Origin: Triticum aestivum
Taxonomy: Eukaryota; Streptophyta; Magnoliopsida; Poales; Poaceae
Assembly (NCBI RefSeq): GCF_018294505.1
Contig: NC_057796.1
Span: 189,685,597 to 189,749,596 of the forward strand
DNA: 64,000 bases
Direction of reading: 5' to 3'
The notes under the pieces were generated by a model, which was not told the origin of the DNA, did not search any database, and saw nothing but the letters and a program-made list of their open reading frames with translations. The position numbers and the translations under genes are program-made. This document shows positions 36,754 to 47,552 of the stretch, piece after piece. Every line of letters begins with the position of its first letter. The first letter of the stretch is position 1.

Positions 36754-36842
36754 ACACTCTTTTATAATATGTCTATGTACATCCGTATGTGGTAGTCCAT
36801 TTGAAATATCTAAAAAGAATAATATTTCGGAACAGGGGAGTA
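36754..36842. mobile_element. Stowaway MITE, truncated
   Basis: On the minus strand this reads TACTCCCCTGTTCCGAAATA, then GGACTACCACATACGGATGT and the AGACATATTATAAAAGAGTG-like centre. This is one half of the common Triticeae Stowaway (Tc1/Mariner-type) MITE. The other half is missing, so the element is truncated near its centre. Confidence 0.65.
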
Positions 36843-39206
36843 TCTTATAACATCCGATATACTCACATATTAGATGAATTAACTTCTTATATTATGGGCC
36901 GGAAGGAGTTTAGTTGATTCTTACAAACTACCGGAGTGACCCGCGCATTTGCGCGGCTAGATTTTCTATCTGTTCCTATGTATTTTCCAATTTTGTACTA
37001 TGTTGGTGTCAAACATCTAGACGTGTCACTTTGTAAGACCAAATACTCTTTTGCCTCATTCCTTGATACTTTGTCACATTTTTTATTGTACTTAGAAATA
37101 TGTAATATTCATGGCTTTATATGAACTTTATTGTCCATTCAATTCCCCGCATCATCACCTGTGACATTGCAATTATGTTTTCCTATTAGTACTATATCAT
37201 ACATGATCCACGTGCTTCGATGTCTTCTCAACTTACTATAATTCTGTATGTTGTTCAGTCTAACTCACCATAATTATTGGTGAATGTCATTAAAATTGTT
37301 AAAATCTTCTATCTTGCCACATTGAGATTATGTTTTTCTCTTAGTACTATATCATACATGATCCACATGCTTCGATGTCTCCTCAACTATTTTTTACGGT
37401 CATCATAACTTCCTACCTATTTTTTTATTATCTCCCCTAGCAGCCAAATGTTCCGATTTAATTTTTCTATCAAAGTAGCAATGGTATATCAAAAATTGTA
37501 GAAGAAAAATAATAAAAACATTTATATTAAGTGCACTATTGTTGCCAAATACTAGTTTTTAATCTCTCTTTATTCAATAGTCAAACCTTACATACGACAA
37601 TATGGAGCCTCCATACCAACAATATCAGCTATTGGAAGAAATACGTGGGATATTCAAATTAAATGCTTTCACTTAGGATGAGAAGAAATTAAATCTTTTT
37701 AGCTGGGCACTAATCGCCAAAGCCAAATCATTGCTTAATTAAGTCATCCCGCTTGTAATTTTTGACACTTGGGAACACTATAAAATAAGAGATTTCTTGT
37801 GACGGATTGCTTGTCTTGTAAAACCATTTTAAACCAAAAATATGTTTGTGACGCTTTTGGACCATCACGATGGACCTGTCTTTATCCACAACATAAAGAT
37901 TTATGTACTATGTATTATAAGAATCAATAATCACAGCTAACCATGATCAACCGAGAGCATGTTTGTTTAACTTAAATCGACAAATTGGTGGCCTTTTAAA
38001 GTTCATGATTGTTTGGACTATCTTCGCATGTGCTTCTCTAGCAGCGTCACTTGCATGCATGGGATGTTTCGCCAAGTTTCATTAAAGGGTTGGTTTACTC
38101 TATTCGGTTTACAGTTTTTTGTTGTTTCGTTATCTCCTTATTACCGACTCACCATGCCGAAATCCGTATATACCTCATGTAAAATTATTGAGCATATATG
38201 CCTTATGCAAAAAAAATTGTCTTCCAACTCAGAGTTGGCCCGTGTCGTCTTGCGCTACATAGTTTATATTTGAAGCTACATGATTTATATTATTTTATAT
38301 TGAACACCTATCTATGCCTTATTTCACACTGTACTTTAAAATTTCTATATCTCCGTTTGCCCAACCATATTTTCCTAAGTTGAGGCCGTAATGTATGTTC
38401 CTAATCAATCGAAGCAATATCAAATTATGCACAAACAGACCTCCAAAGAAAATACACGATGCAACCGTTCTTGCAATTTTTGTTCACTAAATTTTGATGC
38501 TGTGTAGATTTTAATTATTGTATATTGAACATCTATGTGTGCTGCCGCAAAAGAAAAAATCGCCTATGTTTGTGCTTTTATAATGCTTATTAATATTTCA
38601 ATTTTTTTTGCAGGGTAATCTTTCAAATTTCTCCATCTACTATTAGTTTCAATTGCACTGTCATATTTTCTTTCTTATCTCTCCTTCCACTACATGCTCG
38701 TAATCATTTAATTATGTGCCAATTAGACCCTAAGCATGTGGCTAATGAGCAAAAAAAAGCTGATGCTTGCTAGCTTTTTCTGATGTCAGCATGATGTCGT
38801 CGTTAATAATTAGCATGCTTGAATAAAAAAAGAGCACTTACTATGTGATATGTGTTGTGGCCGGACTCTCCAGCTTGCCTGACTTTCTTTATTTTTGTGT
38901 GTGTATTGGGTCCGGACTCTACACAGCTTGCCTGATGCATATGAATCATGTTTTGCTAGTCCGATGGATTCGCCTAGCATTGTGTTTTTCTCAGTCAGAC
39001 TCATCCGTTTTAGGCTGGCTGTAAACGTATGGCACATGGAGACATGATTATACGTACTTTTATGATGTAAATCATAGCCGTTGTTTTTAACTACTTTTCT
39101 ATTATTACATCGAAGCCGCACGTTTTCTATCGTTTTAACAATATAATAGATTATCTGCTGCTGTATCCACGGGTTATAAATAGTTTGAGCTAGTTCGGGC
39201 TCAAAT
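36843..39206. other. AT-rich stretch without a supported gene
   Basis: No domain-bearing frame on either strand. Contents include CCCGCGCATTTGCGCGG near 36940, and two close copies of a phrase around TTAGTACTATATCATACATGATCCACRTGCTTCGATGTCT at about 37184-37224 and 37339-37380, i.e. a direct duplication about 155 bp apart. It is most likely intronic or filler sequence of the enclosing element. Confidence 0.5.
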
Positions 39207-39441
39207 AGCCCTGAAGTATATCTAAACATGAGGGCTAGTTTTTGCTAGTTACATCTATAACCCACCCAAAAAAACTAGTATCCAACCCAAGAGGTGCTAA
39301 TTGGAGCTAGGTCTCCTAGTGCATTTATTGTCAATCTAACCCTGCCATCCAAACAACTCTTTGGATGGAGTTAGTTCAGGGTTAGTAATGAGTTAGAAAC
39401 TAACTCTAACCTCTAGCTAAGTTGAGTATCCAAACAGGGCT
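39207..39441. mobile_element. Possible small MITE
   Basis: A 235-bp segment bounded by AGCCCTG and CAGGGCT. It is rich in TAGTT/AACTA words and carries the phrase TATCCAAACAGGGCT seen at ends of grass MITEs. Target duplication is not clear. Confidence 0.3.
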
Positions 39442-40084
39442 GTGTTGTCGCTGTTGTTGTTGTTGCTCTTCTACGTATATCTAGACATCATTAGAACATT
39501 AATGTAACACTCTTCCTTGTTGCTATGTAGCCTAGGATTGCATATTTAGACATTAAGTACAGTGCAAGTTGCTATGTAGCCTCAAATATATTACATAAGG
39601 CCCTAGTTAACCTAAGGAAAAATGGGTTGCAGATATATTCAGTTAAAAGTCTGATTCACCGATTAGTCCCTTATCAGCCGTCGGCCTATATGGTATAAGC
39701 TGCCGATATCTTGAACAGTGAGCAGATATAAGCCATGGGATGAAACTAACCTCGATGGAAAATAGCAGTCGTTCCCAAAATTGTCTTGTGTAGGTACATC
39801 AAGAAGCATGTTAAGCACAACAGGCTAAACATCAACCAAAATTACACATTGCAGACAAAATAATCTCCAAAAGATAGCTACAGTGTGCAGGTTTAAGCAC
39901 GCTAGTAAAGCAAAACAAGTGGAAACGTGTGCTAACTGCAACATGCCAAACATTTAATAACAAGCAAACATGGTCATTCAAACTGGTATTGTGTCGGTCT
40001 AAGTACACTGATTATGGTTAAATAAAAATGGAAAGGCGTGTTAACTACAAGATGCAGCAACCAAATGTAGTCATTCATAGTGGT
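39442..40084. other. Stretch without a supported gene
   Basis: Non-coding, moderately AT-rich. Phrases such as GCTAACTGCAACATGCC recur in degenerate form in the neighbouring repeat block. Confidence 0.45.
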
Positions 40085-40456
40085 ATTGTTGAAACTGGTA
40101 CTGATGAAATTGAACTGCACAGTTCATACTTGCACATATAGAACATCATGTTGTGAATAACTGGAATAAACAAGGCATACTACGAACAACCAAAGATAGC
40201 ATTTGAAACTGAACATATGCTAACTACAAACAATCGAACAATCAAAAAACTTTAAAAGAGGCATATGCTAGCTATAACGGGCTTAACAGCAAGCAAATAT
40301 ATGCATTCCTATCGGTATGTTTAAAACTGGATTGATGAAATGTACTGCACAGTAAATAATTGCACATATAGAGCATCACATTGTGAACAACTAAAATAAA
40401 CAAGGCATACTGCAAACAACCAGATATAGCAATTAAAACTGGATATATTCTCACTA
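40085..40456. repeat. Degenerate ~135-bp direct repeat pair
   Basis: The blocks 40088-40230 and 40323-40456 share the same order of phrases: ACTGG..TGATGAAAT, GCACAGT, TTGCACATATAGA, ATCA..TTGTGAA, AATAAACAAGGCATACT and ACAACCA. They are separated by about 90 bp of unrelated sequence. Probably part of an intron of the minus-strand gene. Confidence 0.6.
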
Positions 40457-40472
40457 CACTACAAAAGGGACT

Positions 40473-40536
40473 CGACAAAACAAATCATGGGTTTCCCCCT
40501 GTGAAGAGGCACGACAAAACAAATCATGGGTTTCCT
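40473..40536. repeat. Short direct repeat, ~25 bp twice
   Basis: The phrase ACAAAACAAATCATGGGTTT occurs at about 40475 and again at about 40514. Confidence 0.7.
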
Positions 40537-40778
40537 CGCTTATCACGGATGGGCTCGTTCCCGTGGGAAGAGCATGGACCCTGGATGCGCTCCATGTTGT
40601 CGCAGATGGGCTCCTTCCCCTTGGAAGAGCACGGCTGTAGGGTGCCCTCCCTGATGTCCCACACGAGCGCTTTCCCCTTGGAAGAGCAGATGGGCTCTTT
40701 CCTCTTGGAAGAGCCGGAGAGGGTGCTCTCCTCGTGGTCGCCGTCGATGAGGTCTGACTTGGAAGCTGTGGATCCCAA
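40524..40778 (-). CDS. ORF with SSKGKEPICD-type repeats, unknown function
   Basis: A minus-strand frame of 84 codons containing four imperfect copies of a short motif (SSKRKEPIC, SSKGKALVWD, SSKGKEPICD, SSHGNEPIRD). At DNA level the repeated word is GATGGGCTC-TTCCC-TTGGAAGAGC. It lies downstream of the frame at 40938-41210 and upstream of the B3-like exons, so it may be an internal exon of the same gene. No known domain was recognised; its real start and splice sites are unresolved. Confidence 0.35.
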   Translation of the reverse strand: MGSTASKSDLIDGDHEESTLSGSSKRKEPICSSKGKALVWDIREGTLQPCSSKGKEPICDNMERIQGPCSSHGNEPIRDKRGNP

Positions 40779-40937
40779 GCCAGCGTCTCAGAATGTGTCC
40801 TTCAGAAATGACAAAAGGGGCTCGATGGCGATGCAGAATGGCAAATTGTTGACAGTGAGCCAGAGGAGATCAGCGGCGGGGCCATGGATGAGATCAACGG
40901 CGGTTGAACTCGAGGGGTTGGGGGTGGGCCACTTAAC

Positions 40938-41210
40938 CTATGACACTGCACACCCCAGGGCGTCGCTGTCAATGACCTCGATGTCATAGCCGGCGGACGA
41001 GACATGCCCGCATACTCTAGCCTGCTGCTTGAGTGCCTGCCGCCAGTAATGGTCGTCAGCTTCGTCGGTGACGTCGGGCGAAGAGACCGCTATACACCTC
41101 TTTTGGGCCAGTCGCTCCTCGAGCTCCACGGGAAGCGTAGCCGGGCTTAGGCTGCGACACTCTGGAGTGGGAGATGGGGATCTATTGGAAAGGCGTTTGG
41201 CAGGCGTCAT
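40938..41210 (-). CDS. Probable first exon of the minus-strand B3-like gene
   Basis: A 90-codon minus-strand frame starting MTPAKRLSNRSPSPTPE. It is followed by an acidic segment with HYWRQALKQQARVCG and IEVIDSD. Upstream is a leader with the AAACCCTAGCAAAG phrase common in plant 5' UTRs and two GT-rich microsatellites. The position suits the 5' end of the gene whose B3-like exons lie at 36181-36698. I do not recognise a domain here, and the link between the two is inference. Confidence 0.4.
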   Translation of the reverse strand: MTPAKRLSNRSPSPTPECRSLSPATLPVELEERLAQKRCIAVSSPDVTDEADDHYWRQALKQQARVCGHVSSAGYDIEVIDSDALGCAVS

Positions 41211-41345
41211 CTAAGAAATTCAGGGCGGCCTGGGTATGGAGATCGGTGGGTAAGCTGCACAGGCAAACCGGCAGACGTTGACAATGGAGGCCTTGCGGCG
41301 GCGGCGGTGGTGGGGACTTTGCTAGGGTTTCGAGCAAGGGAGGGT

Positions 41346-41392
41346 GTGTGTGTGTGCGCACGCCCGAGGAAGTTTTGGTGTGTGTGTGTGTG
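41346..41392. repeat. GT microsatellites
   Basis: Two GT-rich runs (TGTGTGTGTGTGCG and TGTGTGTGTGTGTGG) in the putative leader of the minus-strand gene. Confidence 0.8.
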
Positions 41393-41507
41393 GAGGGGGG
41401 AGGGGCGCGGGGTGTTTGAGGAAATGACACAGGTACTGAAAATTTTACTACGCGGGAGTCAAACGCGGGAGTGAAATGTCGGGCTATTGAAAATTTTGAT
41501 GATAGTG

Positions 41508-41685
41508 CATCGCACACGGTCCGGAGATAACAACCGTGTGTTATGAAATAGGAAAACCCTCGAGGGGGGCAGATATTTTCTAGGGATGCAGGCGGGATTG
41601 GGAACAAGAAACATCGCACACGGTCCGGAGATAACAACCGTGTGTTATGAAACAGAAAAACCCTCAAGGCGGGCAGATATTTTTG
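41508..41685. repeat. Right subterminal direct repeat, 104-bp period
   Basis: CATCGCACACGGTCCGGAGA, then CAACCGTGTGTTATGAAA and AAAACCCTC..GGGCAGATATTT, starts at 41508 and again at 41612. The unit contains the inverted pair CGCACACGG / CCGTGTGT, matching the motif set of the left flank. Confidence 0.8.
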
Positions 41686-41939
41686 AGAGAGAGAGCCTCA
41701 TGGAGACCAACGTACTGTGCGGATGTGTGCGTGACAGGTGCACCGGCGTGGCACATGGTTAGTTTGAGTGAACCGTGACTGTTGCGTCATTCGACTTGTC
41801 TAATGTTCATAAATTTGGCAAAAAATGGCGCCGGAGAGGGTAAGAACATGAACACACTTGCATGTGGACCAAATTTATGTATCAAAAGGGTGGTTTGATT
41901 TTCAAATATCAAATGCAACTTCGATGTGGCACCTCTCTC

Positions 41940-42176
41940 GCAAAGTGCATGGTATTGCTTGCCCCCACCCCCCCTCGTGTCGGCACGAAGGGAATCCAAA
42001 GCTATGAATGCATGCCCCTCCCCCTCAACCGAGGTTCACCTATCAAAGTGCGAAGTAGCTAGCAAGCCCCCTCCTCCCTCGTGTCGGCACGAAGGGAATC
42101 CTAAGCTATGATTGCATGCCCCCCCAACCGAGGTTCACCGTAGCAAAGTGCGAAGTAGCTTGCAGCCCCCCTCCCT
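41940..42176. repeat. ~104-bp tandem repeat running into a gap
   Basis: The unit CTCGTGTCGGCACGAAGGGA..AAGCTATGA..GCATGCCCC..AACCGAGGTTCACC..CAAAGTGCGAAGTAGCT starts at about 41974 and 42078. A partial copy precedes it, and the next is lost in the gap. GTGTCGGCAC is a near-palindrome. Confidence 0.8.
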
Positions 42177-42965
42177 NNNNNNNNNNNNNNNNNNNNNNNN
42201 NNNNNNNNNNNNNNNNNNNNNNNNNNNNNNNNNNNNNNNNNNNNNNNNNNNNNNNNNNNNNNNNNNNNNNNNNNNNNNNNNNNNNNNNNNNNNNNNNNNN
42301 NNNNNNNNNNNNNNNNNNNNNNNNNNNNNNNNNNNNNNNNNNNNNNNNNNNNNNNNNNNNNNNNNNNNNNNNNNNNNNNNNNNNNNNNNNNNNNNNNNNN
42401 NNNNNNNNNNNNNNNNNNNNNNNNNNNNNNNNNNNNNNNNNNNNNNNNNNNNNNNNNNNNNNNNNNNNNNNNNNNNNNNNNNNNNNNNNNNNNNNNNNNN
42501 NNNNNNNNNNNNNNNNNNNNNNNNNNNNNNNNNNNNNNNNNNNNNNNNNNNNNNNNNNNNNNNNNNNNNNNNNNNNNNNNNNNNNNNNNNNNNNNNNNNN
42601 NNNNNNNNNNNNNNNNNNNNNNNNNNNNNNNNNNNNNNNNNNNNNNNNNNNNNNNNNNNNNNNNNNNNNNNNNNNNNNNNNNNNNNNNNNNNNNNNNNNN
42701 NNNNNNNNNNNNNNNNNNNNNNNNNNNNNNNNNNNNNNNNNNNNNNNNNNNNNNNNNNNNNNNNNNNNNNNNNNNNNNNNNNNNNNNNNNNNNNNNNNNN
42801 NNNNNNNNNNNNNNNNNNNNNNNNNNNNNNNNNNNNNNNNNNNNNNNNNNNNNNNNNNNNNNNNNNNNNNNNNNNNNNNNNNNNNNNNNNNNNNNNNNNN
42901 NNNNNNNNNNNNNNNNNNNNNNNNNNNNNNNNNNNNNNNNNNNNNNNNNNNNNNNNNNNNNNNNN
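42177..42965. other. Assembly gap (789 N)
   Basis: A run of N following the tandem repeat; the array probably continues in it. Confidence 1.
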
Positions 42966-43229
42966 AACGGACCAAGAATAATCCACCTTGGTCGTACAAC
43001 CTCTCTCTTGTTGTTGGTCAAAGTGATGGCCGTCTATGCGACCCCGGAGATGGGCTAGGTCGCCAATAATCACGCAAGTAGCTAGTCACGGAAGACAACC
43101 ACTGCATGCGTCTGGCCCAAACATATGTATGGAGAGGTGTGTTTTTGAGTAACAATGGAAAAACTTTCATGTGGCAACGTGATTTCGAACTGGAAATCCC
43201 CACACTGAGTGAGGGTTAGGTTGACTATG
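42966..43229. other. Unassigned short segment
   Basis: 264 bp between the gap and element D. No gene or repeat was recognised. Its last five bases, CTATG, would be the left target duplication of element D. Confidence 0.5.
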
Positions 43230-44403
43230 TGTCGGAGTAATGGGCCACGGGTAGCCCAACCCGAGTCCCTGAGCGTTTCAAGACATCGGGCCCGGCTGCG
43301 CCCCTCAAGCATCAAGGACGAAGCGCCGCCTTCTTGTGGCCGACTGAGTCAAGCGGCCGGCTGCCCGAAGGCGGCGACGCACCAGAGCACGGCCCCAAGA
43401 CGGGCCGACTCCTAGCAGGCGGCCTCCAGAGAGGTCGGCTCCCAGCAGGCGGCCCACGACGCCCTCAAAGTCTGCGCCCCCATCAAGAAGATAAGACAGG
43501 ATGTGGCTACAATGTAGCGCATCACCCCCATATCCAGGGCGCGGCATGGCCCCAGTGCCCCGTACAGGCGGAGATCTCCGCACGGCGCGGCACTGTTGCC
43601 ACTCCATCCTTGACGTCACCCCTGTCAGGCGGAGCCCTGCTCCCACGATGGCCTGTCGGTACGGCCTACAGGCGGCGGGCCCTACCGGACAGCGAGAGAC
43701 CGAAGGGCGGCAGAGCCTGACCAGTCGGACCCAAGGGAGGCCGGCCTCTAGCAGGCGGCCCCCTCCTCCCTCGGAATCCGTGCGCCATTAACCAGACGAG
43801 ACGCGGTGTGGCTACAGTGATCTCCCACCAGACGGCGGGACTGTAGCCACCCCCCCGACCAAGCATGCGTCATTAGCCTTACGGCTGCAGAAACAAGCAG
43901 CCGACCAGACCCGCAAGCGGCGGAGGGGGCCTGTCGGCTCCGCACCAGACCAGTCGGCGGGGCCCACTAGGCGGCGGGCCCCAGTGGCCGGCGGAGAAGC
44001 CGGCGACAGGAGACACTGACAGCCGGGTCCTACGCCTGGCCAGATTACCATTGTACCCCTGGGGGGTTGGCCTATATAAACCCCCCAGGGCACCCATGCA
44101 AAGGGTTCCCAACCTGTTAGACCTAGACTCATACATAGAGAGAGGAGAGGGCTAGCCCTGCTTTCTCCTACCTCTAGCGTACAGCTCAAGGAGCACCATT
44201 GTACTCACTAGTGCCTTAGTGATCATGCGGAGACCCCGCAGAGCAGGACTAGGGGTGTTATCTCCTAGGAGGGCCCCGAACCTAGGTAAAGTACGTCGGC
44301 GTTCGTGTCTACGCCTCATCCCGCTTCCGGGCACCGGCGATGTTCTACTCGCTCCCACCATGATAAGCCATCCCTTCGCACATGTCGCACCCAACCCCCA
44401 ACA
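43230..44403 (+). repeat. 5' LTR of element D
   Basis: 1174 bp, TGTCGGAGTAATGGGCC..CCCAACA, with a TATATAAA box at 44073-44080. Inside, GTGGCTACAGTG and ACTGTAGCCAC words alternate, and AGGCGGCCC-type blocks are duplicated. Confidence 0.88.
44073..44080 (+). promoter_or_regulatory. TATA box of element D LTR
   Basis: GGCCTATATAAACCCCCC is conserved at the equivalent place in the LTR of E (53030-53037). Confidence 0.6.
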
Positions 44404-44423
44404 TTTGGCGCTCACCGTGGGGC
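44404..44423 (+). other. Primer binding site region of element D
   Basis: TTTGGCGCTCACCGTGGGGC directly follows the LTR. E has the same phrase with two changes at 53394. Confidence 0.7.
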
Positions 44424-44498
44424 GAGGTGTACCGTCGTCCGGAGACCTGTTCTGGACGAGAACCCTATTCCTTCCTGGTGAGCGTAGCCAGCCCGGCA

Positions 44499-47400
44499 TG
44501 CAAGACGGCGTTTGCGCCGACGTGCTGCATGGTGTGGAGGTCGCCTGCGCGGCGAGCTGCCTCGCCGATCTTGTTGGCAAGATTCGCCTCTCCGATGAGC
44601 CCGCATCTGATGCGGGCACAGATGGCCCCGAGAGCCGCCTCGTCAGCCTCCTCGACCAGCTCCGCGTCGTCAGCGAGCCTGCTGTGGACTTGGAGTCTGT
44701 TGGTTCCACCGACCCGATGCTTGTCGACTCCGACACGGCGTCGCTCGACGCGTTCCCCACCAACGTGGTGGTCTACGATGAACCGCTTCCTCGCAAGGAC
44801 AGCGGCGGAAGCACCGTCATAGAGGTGCTTGTCATTAGCCATGGGGATCACTTGGGCGGGGATGGTGCTCGAGACCCGCTCGAGGCGGCATTGCAAGACC
44901 TGACAGCGCCCATCCCAGAAGACGCCGACGCCGAGACGCTGGAATCACGCCGCGTCCAGCTCGTCGAAAGCGCCAAGAAGGTAGCCAGCATGAGACGCCT
45001 TTCGGAGGCCTACCAGCGCGAGATGGACCGCGCCGTTGGTGGCACGCCGGCTCCTGGAGGGCCTAGCCGCATCGGCACGGTCCGAAAGCGCGGCGCGGCC
45101 ATTGCCAGCATGTTCGGGGCAGATCGCCCTGTCTACGCCACGCCCGCGGAGAATATACGAGCTGCCCAGGCGGCAGCAGACGAGCTGGACAAGATCGAGG
45201 GCGACGAGCGTCGCCACATGACGGAGTGCGTCCAACCGGCGGAACGACGACCCGCCTCCTCGCCGAGATCAAGGCGCGACATCCCGGACGCCGACTGGTG
45301 GCGTCCGCGATAGAAGAGACAAGGAGCCGGCTGCCAGTCGCATCCGGACTCGGATCACAATTGAGTGCGACCAAGACGGCCGCNNNNNNNNNNNNNNNNN
45401 NNNNNNNNNNNNNNNNNNNNNNNNNNNNNNNNNNNNNNNNNNNNNNNNNNNNNNNNNNNNNNNNNNNNNNNNNNNNNNNNNNNNNNNNNNNNNNNNNNNN
45501 NNNNNNNNNNNNNNNNNNNNNNNNNNNNNNNNNNNNNNNNNNNNNNNNNNNNNNNNNNNNNNNNNNNNNNNNNNNNNNNNNNNNNNNNNNNNNNNNNNNN
45601 NNNNNNNNNNNNNNNNNNNNNNNNNNNNNNNNNNNNNNNNNNNNNNNNNNNNNNNNNNNNNNNNNNNNNNNNNNNNNNAGGCGTGCTTCCCCGCCGCCTG
45701 TTGACCACCCGACACTCGGCGACCGCCTTGGCCGCCGAGAAGGAGTCGGAGAGAACGATGCCCGCCACCAGATCGATCACCTCAACCGATCCCTAGATCT
45801 AGAAGAAGAAGACGCATTGGGTCCGCCTTGTTTTGGCCCCCGCATCCGAGATGAGCCCTTCCCTAAAGGGTTCACGCTCCCAAGAGATACGCCCAAGTAC
45901 ACCGGAAGACTGGCTGGTCGACTACTCCATGGCCGTCAGCATAGCATACGGCAACAAGCGAGTTGCCGTGAAGTACATTCCGCTCATGCTCCAGGACACA
46001 GCCTGGACATGGCTGAACAGCCTCAAGCTCCGCAGCATCAACAGCTGGGTTGATTTCATTGAAGCCTTCATTCGCAACTTCACCAGCACGTATAAACGAC
46101 CGACCAAGACTCGCCAGCTCCCCTTGTGTGTCCAAGGCCCCAATGAATCAACTCGCGATTACCTCACGCGTTGGGCCGACCTGCGAAACTCTTGTGAGGG
46201 CATGCACGAGGTGCAGGCCATTGAGTACTTCACTGCCGGGTGCCGAGAAGGCACCGTCCTCAAGCAGTGGCTTCTCTGCGACGAGTTGGCGACCCTCGAC
46301 GAGCTGCTGATCATAGCAGACAAGTACACCATGGCCGACTCCTCCATGAAGGCGGAGGTCCAAGTTGATGCATCTGGCAAAGTAGCTCCTCAAGCTCCTC
46401 GGACTCCGGCTGGTGACACCAGTCGGCGTCAGCAACAGAATGACAACAAGCGCAAGGCCACACAGTTGGCTTCCACAAGCCGGCAGGTGGCGACAGTTGA
46501 AGACCAGCAGCCGGAAGGGCAGCCTCCTCCCACGCGTCAGAACGGCGGCAAGCCCAACTGGTTGCCCGCCTTCTCATACGAGCAGACTCTCGATGCACCC
46601 TGCAAGTTTCACAGCAGCGCGAAGCCGTCCAACCACACCACTTGGAAATGCCATTGGCTCACCAGAATCGCCAAGGGTGGCGGACTCCTGTCTCCTCCGC
46701 CTGCCGGCCCGCCGCCTCCTCCTTCTGAGCAGCCGGCGGTTCGGCCAGTCGGCGCAATACAAGATGAATATCCTGAAGAGCATGGAGCTTATGTCGTGTT
46801 CACCAGCGTGGCCGACGACAAGCACAGCAGACGGCAATGGCAACAAGAAGTACATGCAGTAGCATCAGAGACCCCCGAGTTCATGCATTGGTCTGAGAAG
46901 TCTATCAGTTGGAGCAGAGCTGACCACCCGGAGGTGATGCCCTCTCCTGGTTCTTATGCCTTGGTCTTGGATGCCACCTTCGCAACAGAGAGGCGGGCTG
47001 AACATCCTATACCGTGACACTATGGAGAAGTTGGGGATCAAGCAGAAGCAGCTTCAGCCCAGTCGGACTGTATTCCATGGCATATTCCCTAGCCTTTCCT
47101 GTTTACCAATCGGCAAGATCCAGATCGATGTCCTCTTTGGACACAAAGATCACTTCCGTCGAGAGCCAGTCTGGTTTGAGGTGGTGGACATTGAGAGCCC
47201 CTATCATGTGCTACTTGGTCGGCCTGCTCTGGCCAAGTTCATGGCGGTCCCCCACTATGCTTACCTCAACATGAAGATGCCAAGTACCAAGGGAATCCTA
47301 ACCATAGCCGGAGACTACAAGAAGTCGTCCGCCTGTGTGGCAGACAGCAGCTGGCTAGTCGACTCCCTCGTGATTGTAGCAGAGAAGCGACTCCTTGACC

Positions 47401-47552
47401 GGGTTGTGGCAATGGCAGGCAAGCAACCGGAAATGTCGCCAAACCCCAAGGAGTCGGAAGCTGAGGGCTCATTCAAGCCGGCAAAAGAAACAAAGAAGAT
47501 ACCCTTGGACCCGAAGCACCCGGAGAGGCACGCTGTCACGGAGGAAAGCTAG
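44499..47552 (+). pseudogene. Element D gag-protease, frameshifted, protease site deleted
   Basis: Homologous to E gag-protease. The N-terminal part is open from about 44425 (first Met 44499) to about 45230, where the frame shifts. A gap follows (45384-45678). The frame breaks again near 45905, where about 17 bp present in E are missing. The gag core then reads well (LMLQDTAWTWLNSL, NESTRDYLTRWADLRNSCEG) down to a Cx2Hx7Hx4C knuckle (CKFHSSAKPSNHTTWKC). At about 46999 a 41-bp deletion relative to E removes the retropepsin LIDGGSS site and shifts the frame. The downstream protease half resumes at NILYRDTMEKLG and ends at a TAG at 47550. Confidence 0.82.
45384..45678. other. Assembly gap (295 N)
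   Basis: A run of N within element D gag. Confidence 1.

Larger units (their letters stand above)
35344..41750 (-). mobile_element. CACTA-like element (tentative) carrying a B3-like gene
   Basis: The left flank (35344-35960) is filled with short words of the type ACAAACGGTTT, CACAAATGGTTCAC, CCGTTTGTGAT and TCGCACACG in both orientations. The right flank (41508-41685) carries CGCACACGGTCCGGAG and CAACCGTGTGTTATG twice. Such subterminal repeat fields are typical of CACTA (En/Spm) elements. The left end reads TTACTGGTGCACG, close to a CACTGGTG-type terminus. A GTGCACCGGC near 41740 could be the opposite end, but neither terminus nor the 3-bp duplication is proven. No transposase is seen. A minus-strand gene lies between the flanks. 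Confidence 0.4.

Noticed and set aside
40455..40470. CACTACAAAAGGG as the end of a CACTA transposon
   Set aside because: No matching inverted end or 3-bp duplication was found nearby. It lies inside a block bounded by other repeat fields.
44152..44763. Minus-strand frame opposite to gag of element D (and the similar 53335-54096 in E)
   Set aside because: Mirror of the real gag frame in GC-rich sequence; no recognisable domain.
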